Shown here in pieces: positions 44,029-53,341 of a stretch of DNA of 64,000 bases. This stretch comes from SZUA-265 sp965651905 (GTDB taxonomy: Bacteria; Myxococcota_A; Polyangia; Polyangiales; Polyangiaceae), in the NCBI GenBank assembly GCA_965651905.1, contig CBFGUG010000018.1, positions 1-64,000 on the forward strand, in the 5' to 3' direction. The position numbers and the translations under genes were made by a program. The notes under the pieces were generated by a model. That model ran no database searches. It had not been told where the DNA came from and saw only the letters and a list, made by a program, of their open reading frames with translations. Position 1 is the stretch's first letter; each line of letters begins with the position of its first letter.

Positions 44029-44667
44029 ATGTTTACGGGAATCGTCGCGGGAACGTTCGAGGTGGTGAGCGTCCAGCGACGCCAGGCTGGGATCCAGCTC
44101 GGGTTGGCACTGACTGCAGAGCTCACCGACGGCTTGACGTTGGGCGCCAGCGTGTGTGTCGATGGTGTGTGCCTCACTGTCGTGTCCATGGAAGCTCAAG
44201 CCGCGTACTTCGACGTGATTGCCGAAACGCTCGAGCGCTCGACGCTCGGCGCGTTGCAAGCGGGTGATCGAGTCAACGTCGAGCGAAGTTGTAGATTCGG
44301 CGACGAGATCGGCGGTCATGTCGTGGGCGGTCACGTGATTGGTACAGCAACCCTGTCGGAACGCGTCGACAGCGATGAGCGCTACCGCTTGCAAGTTTCC
44401 GTACCCGAAGACTGGATGAACTACATTCACGAGAAGGGCTTCATCGCCATCGATGGCTGCAGCTTGACGGTCGGTAAGTGCAGTCGAGCGAGTGGTCGAG
44501 GGCGGTTCGATCTTCACTTGATCCCAGAAACTCTGCGAAGGACGACGCTGGGAGCGAAAGACGTCGGCGATCGTGTCAACGTGGAGCTGGATTCTTCGGA
44601 GGTAGCGATCGTGGCGACGGTCGAGCGGGTGCTTTCGGCGCGGCGCGCAGCAAGTGGTGAGCGATGA
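44029..44667 (+). CDS. ribE: Riboflavin synthase, alpha subunit
   Basis: 212 aa. It joins two molecules of 6,7-dimethyl-8-ribityllumazine to riboflavin. It starts with MFTGIV, and each of the two lumazine-binding barrels carries the pattern: first VDGVCLTVVSM and AETLERSTLG, second AIDGCSLTVGK and PETLRRTTLG. The last codon overlaps the next gene (ATGA). No other riboflavin genes are in the window. No FMN riboswitch was noticed upstream. Confidence 0.96.
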   Translation: MFTGIVAGTFEVVSVQRRQAGIQLGLALTAELTDGLTLGASVCVDGVCLTVVSMEAQAAYFDVIAETLERSTLGALQAGDRVNVERSCRFGDEIGGHVVGGHVIGTATLSERVDSDERYRLQVSVPEDWMNYIHEKGFIAIDGCSLTVGKCSRASGRGRFDLHLIPETLRRTTLGAKDVGDRVNVELDSSEVAIVATVERVLSARRAASGER

Positions 44668-45869
44668 CGTCTTCAACTGCTCGAAGCGCTGAGCTTCGCG
44701 ACCGTTTGCGTTTGGTCGGAATCGGCGGTTCGAACAAGATCATGGCGGGTGAGCTCTCGAGGCTCGTGCGCCGGGCTTACGACGATGTTCGAGTTCCGAT
44801 CCCGCTCAAAGAAGGGCCTGGAGCGGTCAGTTACCCGTTTGATGTTCGCCTTGCCTCGACCGCCGTGCGTTACCATCGAACCAGCGCGCGCGTGCTTTGG
44901 GAGCGCTATCGCAGCGCTGCCCAGCGTCTGGAGCCGCTGTACGACGAGTTGCGACGGGCGATCGAGGCTGACGAGCGACGTTGGACGTGGGATGGAGCAT
45001 CCATCAGCGTACGCGCCTTTGGGGTCGATGCATTCCCCGCTGGACAGCGCCAAGTCGTGGGAACGATCAAAAACGCCATCGTCGACGCGGCGGCGGCGTT
45101 CGGCGAGCGACTGAGAGTCGAACCGACGAGGCCCGACCTCACGATCGATGTGCGCTGGGTCGACGATCAGCTGTCCATCGCTCTGGACATGGCTGGTATG
45201 CCAATGCACCACCGCGGGTATCGGCACGCCAAGGGGGAGGCACCACTTCGAGAAGACTTGGCGGCGTTCGTGGTGATGCTCACGCGGCACGACAGTCGCT
45301 CGGAAATAGTCGTCGATCCGATGGCGGGCTCGGCGACGATCGGCATCGAGGCCGCGTGTTTGGGGCAGGGTAAGGGGGTTTGGTGCTCAGGTCGTGCTCC
45401 AGCGTGTTTGACGTGGCCGAGCTTGGCTGCGACGAACAACGGAAAGTCGTCGGCCATCTTCGCTGACACCAAACCAGCCGTGTTCTTGAACGAACTCGAT
45501 CCTACATTGGCGGCGATGGCGGCGCGAAACGTCGAAACCGCGGGTGTTGGGTCTCTGGTGAACGTTCGCCAAGGCGACTTCAGAACGCTCACGCGGGAGC
45601 AGTTGGACGAGTTCGCCGTCAGCCGCGGCATGGACCCCAAAAAAGGGGTGATCATCTGTAACCCTCCCTACGGACAACGTCTCGGGTCGGGAGACATGCG
45701 GCCCTTGTACGCCGACTTGGGCGCTTGGGCGCGCACTCTCAAGGGTTACCGAGCGGGTTTTTTGGTGGCAAACCGCGACTTCGAAGCAGCGTTCGGTCTG
45801 CATCCGCGCGTGCGTAAGCCCGTCAGTAACGGTCCGCTCGACGCCGTGTTTTACCTCTACGACTTGTGA
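44664..45869 (+). CDS. RlmL-like 23S rRNA guanine-N2 methyltransferase
   Basis: 401 aa. It resembles RlmL/YcbY-type methyltransferases. A THUMP-like N-terminal part (about 60-175) is followed by HHRGYRHAKGEAPLREDLAAF, a family hallmark. The SAM-binding motif I reads DPMAGSATIGIEAA, where the usual GSGT is GSAT. The catalytic motif IV is CNPPYGQRL. A segment LGQGKGVWCSGRAPACLTWPSLA follows motif I and is Cys-containing and somewhat longer than usual. The target is probably G2445 of 23S rRNA or a similar site. It overlaps ribE by 4 nt. Confidence 0.82.
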   Translation: MTSSTARSAELRDRLRLVGIGGSNKIMAGELSRLVRRAYDDVRVPIPLKEGPGAVSYPFDVRLASTAVRYHRTSARVLWERYRSAAQRLEPLYDELRRAIEADERRWTWDGASISVRAFGVDAFPAGQRQVVGTIKNAIVDAAAAFGERLRVEPTRPDLTIDVRWVDDQLSIALDMAGMPMHHRGYRHAKGEAPLREDLAAFVVMLTRHDSRSEIVVDPMAGSATIGIEAACLGQGKGVWCSGRAPACLTWPSLAATNNGKSSAIFADTKPAVFLNELDPTLAAMAARNVETAGVGSLVNVRQGDFRTLTREQLDEFAVSRGMDPKKGVIICNPPYGQRLGSGDMRPLYADLGAWARTLKGYRAGFLVANRDFEAAFGLHPRVRKPVSNGPLDAVFYLYDL

Positions 45870-45957
45870 ATGGGCCGTCGCTCGTGGCCAGAGCTCACGA
45901 GCGGATGCCGACTCGCTCGTCGGGTCGAATGTTGCGGGACGCTGTCGGCACGACTCG

Positions 45958-46761
45958 TCACGAGCAGTCGCATGCGGTACGAGTCCGATCCTCGAGGCGC
46001 AACGCGGTCAGTCGGTGTCCCCACACGCAGCCAGTGTCGAGGGCGAAGGCGTTCGGGCTGGACGTGTTGCCCAGCAATGATGCCCAGTGACCGAACAGAA
46101 TGGGAACGTGCTTGGTCTTGCGCTGCGCGTGAGCGTACCAAGGCAGCATGTCCAGCGGGGGCTGACTTGCCGGGCCTTTCGCGGTCAGGTCGAGGCGACC
46201 GTCGGCGGAGCAAAAGCGGATGCGCGTGAGAACGTTGGTGACGACTCGCAAGCGCGCCCACTCGTCGCTGGCATCGCGAACGCGGGCGGGTTCGTTTCCG
46301 TACATGGTCGCGAAGTACTGATTGACGCTCTCACCTCGAAGGGTTTCTTGCAGCGCGGCCGCGTTGTCGAGCACGTCGGCGAGTGTCCACTCTGGAACGA
46401 CCCCCGCGTGCACCATCAGGAAGCCTCGCTCGAAGATGGCCAACGGTAGTGCGCGCAGCCAATGCAGGAGCGGTTCTCGATCGGGGGCTTCGAGCACTGC
46501 GTCGAGGGTATCTTTCGCCCTGGCGGGGCGCGCACCGTGCGCCACGGCCAGCAGGTGCAAGTCGTGGTTGCCGAGCACCCCACGGAATGAGGAGCCCAAT
46601 TGTCGCAGGTAACGCAGCACGGAGAGTGAGTCCGGGCCGCGGTTTACGAGGTCACCAGCAGCCCACAATTCGTCGACCGCTGGATCGAAGCGAACGGCAT
46701 CCAGTAGTCGACGCAGCGGATCGTAGCAGCCTTGGATGTCGCCAACCGCGTAGGTGGCCAA
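45958..46761 (-). CDS. apaH: Diadenosine tetraphosphatase (symmetrical)
   Basis: 267 aa. It hydrolyses Ap4A to two ADP and also removes Np4 caps from RNA. It is a PPP-type metallophosphatase with motifs GDIQGCYDPL, GDLVNRGPDSL and GNHDLHLL, then LMVHAG and FGHWASLLG. The start is TTG 46761, supported by GGGGAGG 7 nt upstream, which overlaps the previous gene's stop. The TTG start could keep expression low. It is downstream of, and likely co-transcribed with, the 686-aa protein. Confidence 0.93.
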   Translation of the reverse strand: MATYAVGDIQGCYDPLRRLLDAVRFDPAVDELWAAGDLVNRGPDSLSVLRYLRQLGSSFRGVLGNHDLHLLAVAHGARPARAKDTLDAVLEAPDREPLLHWLRALPLAIFERGFLMVHAGVVPEWTLADVLDNAAALQETLRGESVNQYFATMYGNEPARVRDASDEWARLRVVTNVLTRIRFCSADGRLDLTAKGPASQPPLDMLPWYAHAQRKTKHVPILFGHWASLLGNTSSPNAFALDTGCVWGHRLTALRLEDRTRTACDCS

Positions 46762-46764
46762 GGT

Positions 46765-48825
46765 TCAACCTCCCCAGACGTAAACTCGACCCAGGGAGTC
46801 GACGACTGCGCGCATGGTGGCGAAGTCCGCCGCATGGCGCAGGTTGTCCTTCTGTTCCTCCGTCAGCTCGAAGTGGGGCGAGCCATCGAGTAGCGTTAGC
46901 ATCCATTCCCGAGCCACGCCCAAGCCCCGTTCTTGGGCGACGTCGGCTGCAGCGCTCTTGATGCCCCAGGTTTCCACGAGCCAGAGTTGCCCGCTGTCAC
47001 TCAGCTCCAAGCGGCCGAGATCGGCATCTGGCAGCACCACGCCTGCACGCGCCAGGCCGTACGCCAAACGCAGCAACTGCTCTGCATGTTGTAGTGCGTT
47101 AGGGTAACTCAACCCGCGCGCAGGCGTCAGTGCAAACTTGGCGTTGTCACCTTGTCGCGCAAAGGCCGCGTACGGGCGCCGTTCGCGCGTGATTCCGAAA
47201 TAGCGCAAGGGAGTGACGCTCGGGATCTCGGCGCGGCGGTGCACTTCGGCATGTTCTTGAAAGGCAAGCGCGTCGCTGCTCGATCCGACGCGCAACCAAA
47301 CGTCAGCCTGCTCACGCAACGCGAAGCCTGGGCGCAGCGCCTGCTTGATCGCCAGCGGAGGTTTGATGCGGCTCTTGATCAACGCGATATCGCCGAAGTG
47401 TGGGGCGGCAAGTGCCTTGAGCCACTTCCCCGGTTCAGGTCGATCCGGCAGCTTGTTAGCGAGCTTCTCGAGGCGAGTACGAGCTTCGGAGAATCGACCT
47501 CGAGCGAGCCAGCTCGAGACCTGACGCAGCGCTAGCCGCGAGGTGTCTTCGCCAGGCTCGAGCGCGTCCAGGTGGCGTTCGACCGTGGCGGTCTCCAGCT
47601 TGTCCAGGTCCAAGTCGAGGGCCAGGTCCAGAAACCGCTGGCGCAGCACGGGCGCGCGCTGGTGCAGCGTGTCCGCTTTCGAGCGCAGCAGCGAGCGCAC
47701 GGCTTGGTGCAGCGCTCGGGCGCCCCATTGGTTCGTCTGCCCACGCACGATCACGGCGTGTAACGTGCGTGCGTGGTCGAGGAGCGGCCGCCATGTCTCG
47801 GCCAGTTGCCGTCGCTCGGCGTCGAGCACGCGGCGTAGCGACTTGTTTTCGCTCGCCACCAAGAGCCACTCGATGTGTTCTCGCTTGGGGACCAAATGTT
47901 CGACCAGTTGCGCCCACGCGAGTACGTGAGCCGTATCGTCGACGTCCAAGCGGCGAAGTAGCTCGAGCAGTTTGGGCGCATCGCACAACCCTGCATCGCT
48001 CGTGTCGTGCTTCAGACACAGGTTGAAACGATCGAGTGTGGGTGCGGCTACCAGCGCTTCGAGTAGGAACTGCCGTCTCCGTGCTGGCTCCAGTGACGCT
48101 GCGGCCGTCTCGAGACGAGACGCGGTCATCAGTTGGTCGACACTGGCGAGCTGTTCGAAACTCGTCGGGGTGTGTTCTGGTAGGGCCGACGCCTCGAGCT
48201 GGAGTTCGGCGCTGTGTTGTTTGCAAAACTCGAGACTGCGCTCGCCTCTGGATAGATCCTTCGAAGTCGGGGTTGCAGGCGCCATCGGCGCAGGCGCCTC
48301 GTTCGACGAGACATCACTCGACGCTTCCCTTGGCGCATCTGACGAATCGTCGCTCGACGCGTCGTCTGTTGCGATTTTGGTTTTTGGCGCCGCGGTCGGG
48401 CTGGGCGAGTCCTCCCCGGGACCCTCCGACTCTGCGCCTGCTTGGTGGGCAGCGGGCTCCGTCGGGGTGGTGACGGCAGGCTGGGCGTCCGCGGGGGACT
48501 GTGCTGCGCCCACGGGCGCTTTTTCGACGCTGGTCGATCCTACGGCGGGACTCGCGTTCACTTCGTCCGCACGACTTTTTTTCCTGCGCCTGCGTCTGCG
48601 TTTGCGCTTCGGGGGGGCTGACGCGTCCCCGCTAGTAGCTGCGGGCGCGCCGGTCGTTGTTTCGCCTCCCTCGGCGTCAGCCGGACCTCGTTCGTGTTCA
48701 GCTCGCACCCGTCGCGCGCTCACCGCACCCCCGCCTGCCTCCGTTTGCGATCTGGTTTCAGCCGCGCTGTCGGCTTCGCGTGAGGGGAGTGTTTCCCCGA
48801 TGGGGTCCCGGTCCGGCTGCGTCAT
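46765..48825 (-). CDS. Arg-rich protein with kinase-like C-terminal tail
   Basis: 686 aa. The first 200 residues are disordered and include PPKRKRRRRRRKKSR (about 72-86), a strongly basic patch. Residues of about 200-520 are helical repeats. The C-terminal 150 residues read like a degenerate kinase C-lobe: HAEQLLRLAYGLARAGVVLPDADLGRLELSDSGQLWLVETWGI, where HRD is LPD and DFG is ETWG, so it cannot be an active kinase. This similarity is by eye and uncertain. The basic patch may bind nucleic acid or membrane. It is upstream of apaH on the same strand. Function unknown. Confidence 0.7.
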   Translation of the reverse strand: MTQPDRDPIGETLPSREADSAAETRSQTEAGGGAVSARRVRAEHERGPADAEGGETTTGAPAATSGDASAPPKRKRRRRRRKKSRADEVNASPAVGSTSVEKAPVGAAQSPADAQPAVTTPTEPAAHQAGAESEGPGEDSPSPTAAPKTKIATDDASSDDSSDAPREASSDVSSNEAPAPMAPATPTSKDLSRGERSLEFCKQHSAELQLEASALPEHTPTSFEQLASVDQLMTASRLETAAASLEPARRRQFLLEALVAAPTLDRFNLCLKHDTSDAGLCDAPKLLELLRRLDVDDTAHVLAWAQLVEHLVPKREHIEWLLVASENKSLRRVLDAERRQLAETWRPLLDHARTLHAVIVRGQTNQWGARALHQAVRSLLRSKADTLHQRAPVLRQRFLDLALDLDLDKLETATVERHLDALEPGEDTSRLALRQVSSWLARGRFSEARTRLEKLANKLPDRPEPGKWLKALAAPHFGDIALIKSRIKPPLAIKQALRPGFALREQADVWLRVGSSSDALAFQEHAEVHRRAEIPSVTPLRYFGITRERRPYAAFARQGDNAKFALTPARGLSYPNALQHAEQLLRLAYGLARAGVVLPDADLGRLELSDSGQLWLVETWGIKSAAADVAQERGLGVAREWMLTLLDGSPHFELTEEQKDNLRHAADFATMRAVVDSLGRVYVWGG

Positions 48826-48878
48826 GACGCGCCGGGATAGCCCCGTAGCCGCTCGCTGTCAAAGCGCAGTTGCGCCTT

Positions 48879-49856
48879 TTAGGAACGACAACGCTTCTCG
48901 GCGTCGCTGCACGAGAAGCGCACGTGCAGGTGATCGTCGTGTCCAGCGACGTGCCTCAGCAACGTCGTTCCACGTTTCGCGCCAGGCGCGACCTCCAGCC
49001 AGCGTTTCAGGTCGTCCTTGCGGACGACTCCCGTCTTGCGCGCGTGTGCCAGAAGCAAGTGTTGGATTTTGCGGTCTACGAACATCACCTCGATGTCCGC
49101 TTGCGTGACGAGCAGTTTGAGCAGCGCCCAGGTGCGGTCGCGGTCCAGGTTTGCGGCGTTCATCTTCTGCCAGGTCACTCGACTGCGCCCGTCCCACTTC
49201 GCGACGTAGCTCAGGTCGACATCGCGGCCCGATTGATGCGTCTGGTGGGGTGAGAGCGGCCCCCCATGGCGTGCGCTCAAGTTGCCGACGAGGATTGGCG
49301 GGGCCTTGGGGTAACGTTTCGCCCAACGCCGAAGCACGCGGTCGAGCTGCCCCACCACGCTGCGGGTGCCCCAGGTTTTCCAGCGCTCCGCAGTGACGAT
49401 GCGCCCTGGCCCGTTGAGCATGGGCACCGCGCCGACTAGTTCGCCATCGTGGGGAAGGCCAACCGATTCGCTGTCTTCGTGCAGGCGGTCGTAGACCACC
49501 ACCTCGGTACTGGGTCCGAGCTCCCGATCGGGTTCGATGTTGGGGTTGAGCTCGATGATCTCGTGATGGTGAATCTTGTACAGGTTCGCGACGTTGATCA
49601 GCGTACCCCCGCGCGCGATCGTGTAGGTGACGGCGTTCTTCGAGCGCGGTCGCGGTTTTGGTTTGGGGGCGGCCGAGGGGGGCGTGGGTTCTGGCACACT
49701 CAGCGCGGGCATCTCGTCTCCAGTGTCCGAGCACCCGAGGCCCAGGGCACAACACAGCGAGCCGAATAGCCAAGTCCGAGTACGGCGAGCGCGACGCGTT
49801 GGCGTTCGTCGGAGCGGGGGCTCTGCTGACGGCTCTGGCGATGGTGCGACAAGCAT
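48879..49856 (-). CDS. LysM/MepA-like murein endopeptidase lipoprotein
   Basis: 325 aa from ATG 49856 (the frame opens earlier). A basic N-terminus precedes a signal peptide with lipobox ALGLGC. A LysM domain follows (TYTIARGGTLINVANLYKIHHHEIIELNPNIEP) for binding glycan. The C-terminal half has the LAS metallopeptidase motifs: H and D in THQSGRDVDLSY, and HxH in HDDHLHVRF, as in penicillin-insensitive murein endopeptidase MepA (M74). The likely role is peptidoglycan crosslink cleavage in the periplasm. The fusion to LysM on a lipoprotein differs from E. coli MepA. It is divergent from thiD. Confidence 0.82.
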   Translation of the reverse strand: MLVAPSPEPSAEPPLRRTPTRRARRTRTWLFGSLCCALGLGCSDTGDEMPALSVPEPTPPSAAPKPKPRPRSKNAVTYTIARGGTLINVANLYKIHHHEIIELNPNIEPDRELGPSTEVVVYDRLHEDSESVGLPHDGELVGAVPMLNGPGRIVTAERWKTWGTRSVVGQLDRVLRRWAKRYPKAPPILVGNLSARHGGPLSPHQTHQSGRDVDLSYVAKWDGRSRVTWQKMNAANLDRDRTWALLKLLVTQADIEVMFVDRKIQHLLLAHARKTGVVRKDDLKRWLEVAPGAKRGTTLLRHVAGHDDHLHVRFSCSDAEKRCRS

Positions 49857-49978
49857 CAGAGCGCAGGCTAGTGGGCCTGCTCCACGTCTCCAAATATTCC
49901 GCTGGGCGGCGAACCGCCTTCGGCGCGGGCCGCAGGGGGGCACACTCGACGCGGTTTGCGCTGTCGGGCGGGACGACT

Positions 49979-50827
49979 ATGTTCCTGCGCGGAGAACGAC
50001 ACGTGGACGGACGAGTCTTGAGCATTGCAGGGTCGGATTCTGGCGGCGGCGCGGGAATTCAGGCGGACATCAAGACGATTGGTGCGCTCGGCGGCTTCGC
50101 GACCACCGCGATCACTGCCGTCACGGCTCAGAATACGTTCGGCGTCGCCGAGTCTCTGGCGATTGATGCGTTGCTCGTCGAGCGTCAGGTGGAGGTCGTG
50201 CTCGACGACATCGGAGCCGACGCCATCAAGACTGGGATGCTGGCCAATCGTTTGGTCGTCGAACTCGTGGCTCGTCAGCTCGAACGTAGCGCTGGGCGAA
50301 TTCCAGTGGTCGTCGACCCCGTGATGCGTTCGACGACGGGGTCGGCGTTGCTGGACACCGATGGCATCGAAGCGCTCAAGCGTCGCTTGTTGCCACACTG
50401 CGCTCTCGTGACTCCCAACTTGGAAGAAGCGCGCATACTCACGGGCGTCGAGATCGAGGATGAGCGGGGCATGCAGCTCGCCGCCGATCGCCTGTTGCTG
50501 CTTGGGGCGAACGCCGTACTGGTGACGGGGGGACACCTGCCGGGTGAAGTCGTAGTCGATCTGTTGCGAACGGCTGACGGCATGGAGTGCCGTTTCGAGG
50601 CGGAACGACTGGAGACCCGTTGCACTCATGGGACAGGCTGTACACTATCCGCGGCAGTCGCCGTTGGAATAGCTCAAGGAATGACGTTGCAGAGTGCCGT
50701 CGAGCGCGCGCTCGACTTCGTCAGGCAGGCGATGTTGTCGGCCGTACCGCTGGGCAAGGGTCCCGGGTGCCCGCTCGATCATGGGTTCGCTTTGCGCCCA
50801 CCACCCCCCAGCGCGGCGGTTCACTGA
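49979..50827 (+). CDS. thiD: Hydroxymethylpyrimidine(-P) kinase
   Basis: 282 aa from ATG 49979; the open frame extends upstream without family similarity. ThiD makes HMP-diphosphate for thiamine. Ribokinase-like fold with LSIAGSDSGGGAGIQADIKTI, TAVTAQNTFGV, VVDPVMRSTTGS, LVTPNLEEARILTG, VTGGHLPGE and HGTGCTLSAAVA with the catalytic Asp position as seen in the family (GTGC anion hole). The first codons of the next lipoprotein gene overlap its end. No thiE is near. Confidence 0.95.
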   Translation: MFLRGERHVDGRVLSIAGSDSGGGAGIQADIKTIGALGGFATTAITAVTAQNTFGVAESLAIDALLVERQVEVVLDDIGADAIKTGMLANRLVVELVARQLERSAGRIPVVVDPVMRSTTGSALLDTDGIEALKRRLLPHCALVTPNLEEARILTGVEIEDERGMQLAADRLLLLGANAVLVTGGHLPGEVVVDLLRTADGMECRFEAERLETRCTHGTGCTLSAAVAVGIAQGMTLQSAVERALDFVRQAMLSAVPLGKGPGCPLDHGFALRPPPPSAAVH

Positions 50828-52265
50828 CTTGCTTCGTGCAGCCTTGCCAGCGAGGCACCAGGCCATCGGCTGCATCAGGGCCACGTTGGCACTTCTGCGG
50901 CTTGGCGGCGCTTGGGCGTTTGTCGGGTTGACCTGTGGGTGCGTGGACGAACTACCTGATCTCGGGCGTCGCCCCGTGGACATCGACGGCTCCGCAACGA
51001 CGAGCTCGGTTCCTGGAGTCGTGTTCGTAGAGCCAGATGTGACGTCGACGAGTGATGCCTCTGCAAGTGACGACGAGCCGTTCACTCACGGCGGTGCGGA
51101 GCCCCAGCAACCGGAGCCTGAAGATCTGGAACCTCGTCGCGACCGTGCTTTGACGCTGCTCAGCGGCGTGGTGGACGCATCGTTCGTCTACTTCTGCAGT
51201 GAGCGCTCGGTTGATGGCGTTCGTGTTTTTGATGACCCTGTGTTTCCGACTGATGGTCTGCGCTACGGCGAAGGTTTGGTGCTCGGACCCGAGGCCCTCG
51301 ACTGGGATGAGCCGCTCAATTGGTGGTTGGTGGCCAGTCAAAGGCCGCTACCCGAGGGCGCGAGCTGTCGAGAGTTGTACTCGGGACTCGATCCGTGGCG
51401 AAATAGCAGTGGGCTAGAGGACCCTGACGGGGCGTCTGCGGGCGATACGTTCGGGGTTGCTGACGCGTCCGTGGCGGACGCGAGTGTCGTCCCCGGGACG
51501 GACGACGCGGGCAGCGACGAGTCGTCGCCGCCCGTGCGGGAGCCGGATGGGTCCGCGAACTCGTCCGATGCCGCATTCGATTCAGAGTCGGACGCGGGGC
51601 TGCGGGTCGATTTGCCGCAATTGCGTTTCGTGCCCTTCGTCTCGATTCCCGCAGGCGTCCTCGGCGAAGAGCTGAGTTATCTGCTGGTGGCGTCGGGGTG
51701 TGTCGGAGGTTATCCCGCTGTGGCGGACGAGCTGTGTGGCGCGAGTTACGCATCCAGGCAGTCGAGCTTGGCTCCCGTTTTCGCGTCGCTGTCGCGGCGA
51801 ACCGAGTTTTCCTCCCTGGGGCTCCAGTTCTGTAACGCCAGCGCGCTACCGCGAGCGACGCTGCGTTCCGATCCCTCAGCGGCGGAAGATGGCGTCTTCT
51901 TCACGATCGGCTCGGACGTGGTCGCTGGCAGTGTGGCGCCACGCAGCGCGCGAACGGGAGTAGCTCTCGAACAGATCGGTACGCCCCTCGCCGACGTGGC
52001 GTTGCGCGTGGAGAGCGGTCTGCGCTCCGAGCCGACCTACGAGACGACCTGGAGCGAGATGATGATGCGCTCACCGCCCACCGAATTCGCAAACGGGCGC
52101 GCCGTGACGCTCGTGCTGCTGGGGCCTGCAGCACCGCTGTCCAGTTTGGGAATTGCGGACGGCACACAATTCAACTCACCTGTCGTCGTGTTGATCTCGA
52201 ATGATCCTGGGCGTGAATCCGTCGGCGTGAGCTCTCCAAGCGACGCCGCAACGCCAACACAGTGA
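50781..52265 (+). CDS. Asp/Ser-rich lipoprotein of unknown function
   Basis: 494 aa from ATG 50781; a TTG at 50829, two nt after the thiD stop, would be the other choice (478 aa). The signal peptide is ATLALLRLGGAWAFVGLTCGC with the lipid Cys. Low-complexity blocks follow, such as EPQQPEPEDLEP and VADASVADASV. Beta-like segments are scattered (SVDGVRVFDDPVFPTDGLRYGEGL; YLLVASGCVGGY). Several Cys suggest disulfides. No family is recognised; it resembles other myxobacterial surface lipoproteins with a similar linker style. Confidence 0.6.
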   Translation: MGSLCAHHPPARRFTDLLRAALPARHQAIGCIRATLALLRLGGAWAFVGLTCGCVDELPDLGRRPVDIDGSATTSSVPGVVFVEPDVTSTSDASASDDEPFTHGGAEPQQPEPEDLEPRRDRALTLLSGVVDASFVYFCSERSVDGVRVFDDPVFPTDGLRYGEGLVLGPEALDWDEPLNWWLVASQRPLPEGASCRELYSGLDPWRNSSGLEDPDGASAGDTFGVADASVADASVVPGTDDAGSDESSPPVREPDGSANSSDAAFDSESDAGLRVDLPQLRFVPFVSIPAGVLGEELSYLLVASGCVGGYPAVADELCGASYASRQSSLAPVFASLSRRTEFSSLGLQFCNASALPRATLRSDPSAAEDGVFFTIGSDVVAGSVAPRSARTGVALEQIGTPLADVALRVESGLRSEPTYETTWSEMMMRSPPTEFANGRAVTLVLLGPAAPLSSLGIADGTQFNSPVVVLISNDPGRESVGVSSPSDAATPTQ

Positions 52266-52286
52266 GTCGGCTGCGAGCACAGGAGC

Positions 52287-53150
52287 TCAGTGGTGCAGCT
52301 GCAACTGCGCCAACTTCATGCGTGCGTCGGAAACGAACGGGCTCGAGGGAAAGCGGCGAATGAACGAGCGCAGTGTCGCCTTGGCGTCGTTGTAGGCTTC
52401 GATCTGCACGTGCGCGTCCGCCAGCAGTATCGCCGCATCGTCCATCACTTCTTGATCGGGTGACGCTTCGAACAGCTTGATCAACATCGGGATCGCGTCG
52501 CGCTGTCGACCCAGCGCGATCAGTGCCCGCGCCAGCTGTAGGCGCGCGTTCGGAGCGTGCGCGGCGTTGGGCTTGTACTTCACTGAAGCCGACAAGGCTT
52601 GCTCGGCCTCATGCCAACGTCGAGTCCGAATGTGGTCGAGTCCTTCGTGGTAACGCTCCATGCTCAGCTCGGTTTGGGAGCGTTCGTGGGCGCGTTCGAA
52701 CAGCTGCTTTTCCGTGCGCGAGAGCGAAAGCGCAGCTACCTCCTCGTATTCTTTGAGCACCTGGGCGTGATTCTGCTGAACGACGTGTTGGTAAAATTCG
52801 TAGGCGCGCTTTTCGTCCTTCTGACGCGCTTCGGCGCGCTTTCGTAAGCTCTCGGCAGACTTCTCGATTTCGGCGACTTGCTCCGTGCGGTCCGATGTGC
52901 GTGCGCGAACGGTTTCCACGCGAGCGTCCACGACGATCTTACCGACGAACATCAAGATCACGGTCGTGACCACGTACGCGACGCCGCTGTTCCAGCGCAA
53001 ACTGCGTTCGTAACTCTGTTGCCGTTTGGCGATGCTGTTGACGTCCGCGGAAAGCGCGTTCACCAAGTTGTTCGTCTTGATCGAGAGCGATCGGCTCTCG
53101 ACGATCTCTCGACGTATCTCTTCTAATTCGTTGCCGAAGTCGTCCAGCAT
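52287..53150 (-). CDS. Coiled-coil/TPR membrane protein
   Basis: 287 aa from ATG 53150. An N-terminal helical segment precedes one membrane span (SGVAYVVTTVILMFVGKIV, about 58-76). A long charged coiled coil (RTSDRTEQVAEIEKSAESLRKRAEARQKDEK) follows. The C-terminal 130 residues are TPR repeats (HIRTRRWHEAEQALSASVKYKPN; LQLARALIALGRQRDAIPMLIKLFEASPD). It may be a membrane-anchored scaffold, similar in arrangement to YbgF/CpoB-like TPR proteins, but a link is not established. It is divergent from efp. Confidence 0.65.
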   Translation of the reverse strand: MLDDFGNELEEIRREIVESRSLSIKTNNLVNALSADVNSIAKRQQSYERSLRWNSGVAYVVTTVILMFVGKIVVDARVETVRARTSDRTEQVAEIEKSAESLRKRAEARQKDEKRAYEFYQHVVQQNHAQVLKEYEEVAALSLSRTEKQLFERAHERSQTELSMERYHEGLDHIRTRRWHEAEQALSASVKYKPNAAHAPNARLQLARALIALGRQRDAIPMLIKLFEASPDQEVMDDAAILLADAHVQIEAYNDAKATLRSFIRRFPSSPFVSDARMKLAQLQLHH

Positions 53151-53341
53151 GGCGACCCAAACTAGCGCGAATGCGGCGAAAAATCGCGAGATTGTGGTCA
53201 GCTGCCGCGGGCGACGCCTTCCGTGCCTCCAGACTGGGCGCTTCCTCCTTGCCATACGCCGGGCAGGCCGCTAAACGCCTTGCCCAGCGCGCCAGCGGTG
53301 ATCAGCTCGGCGCGGCAAATCCAACGGAGCGACGAGCAATC

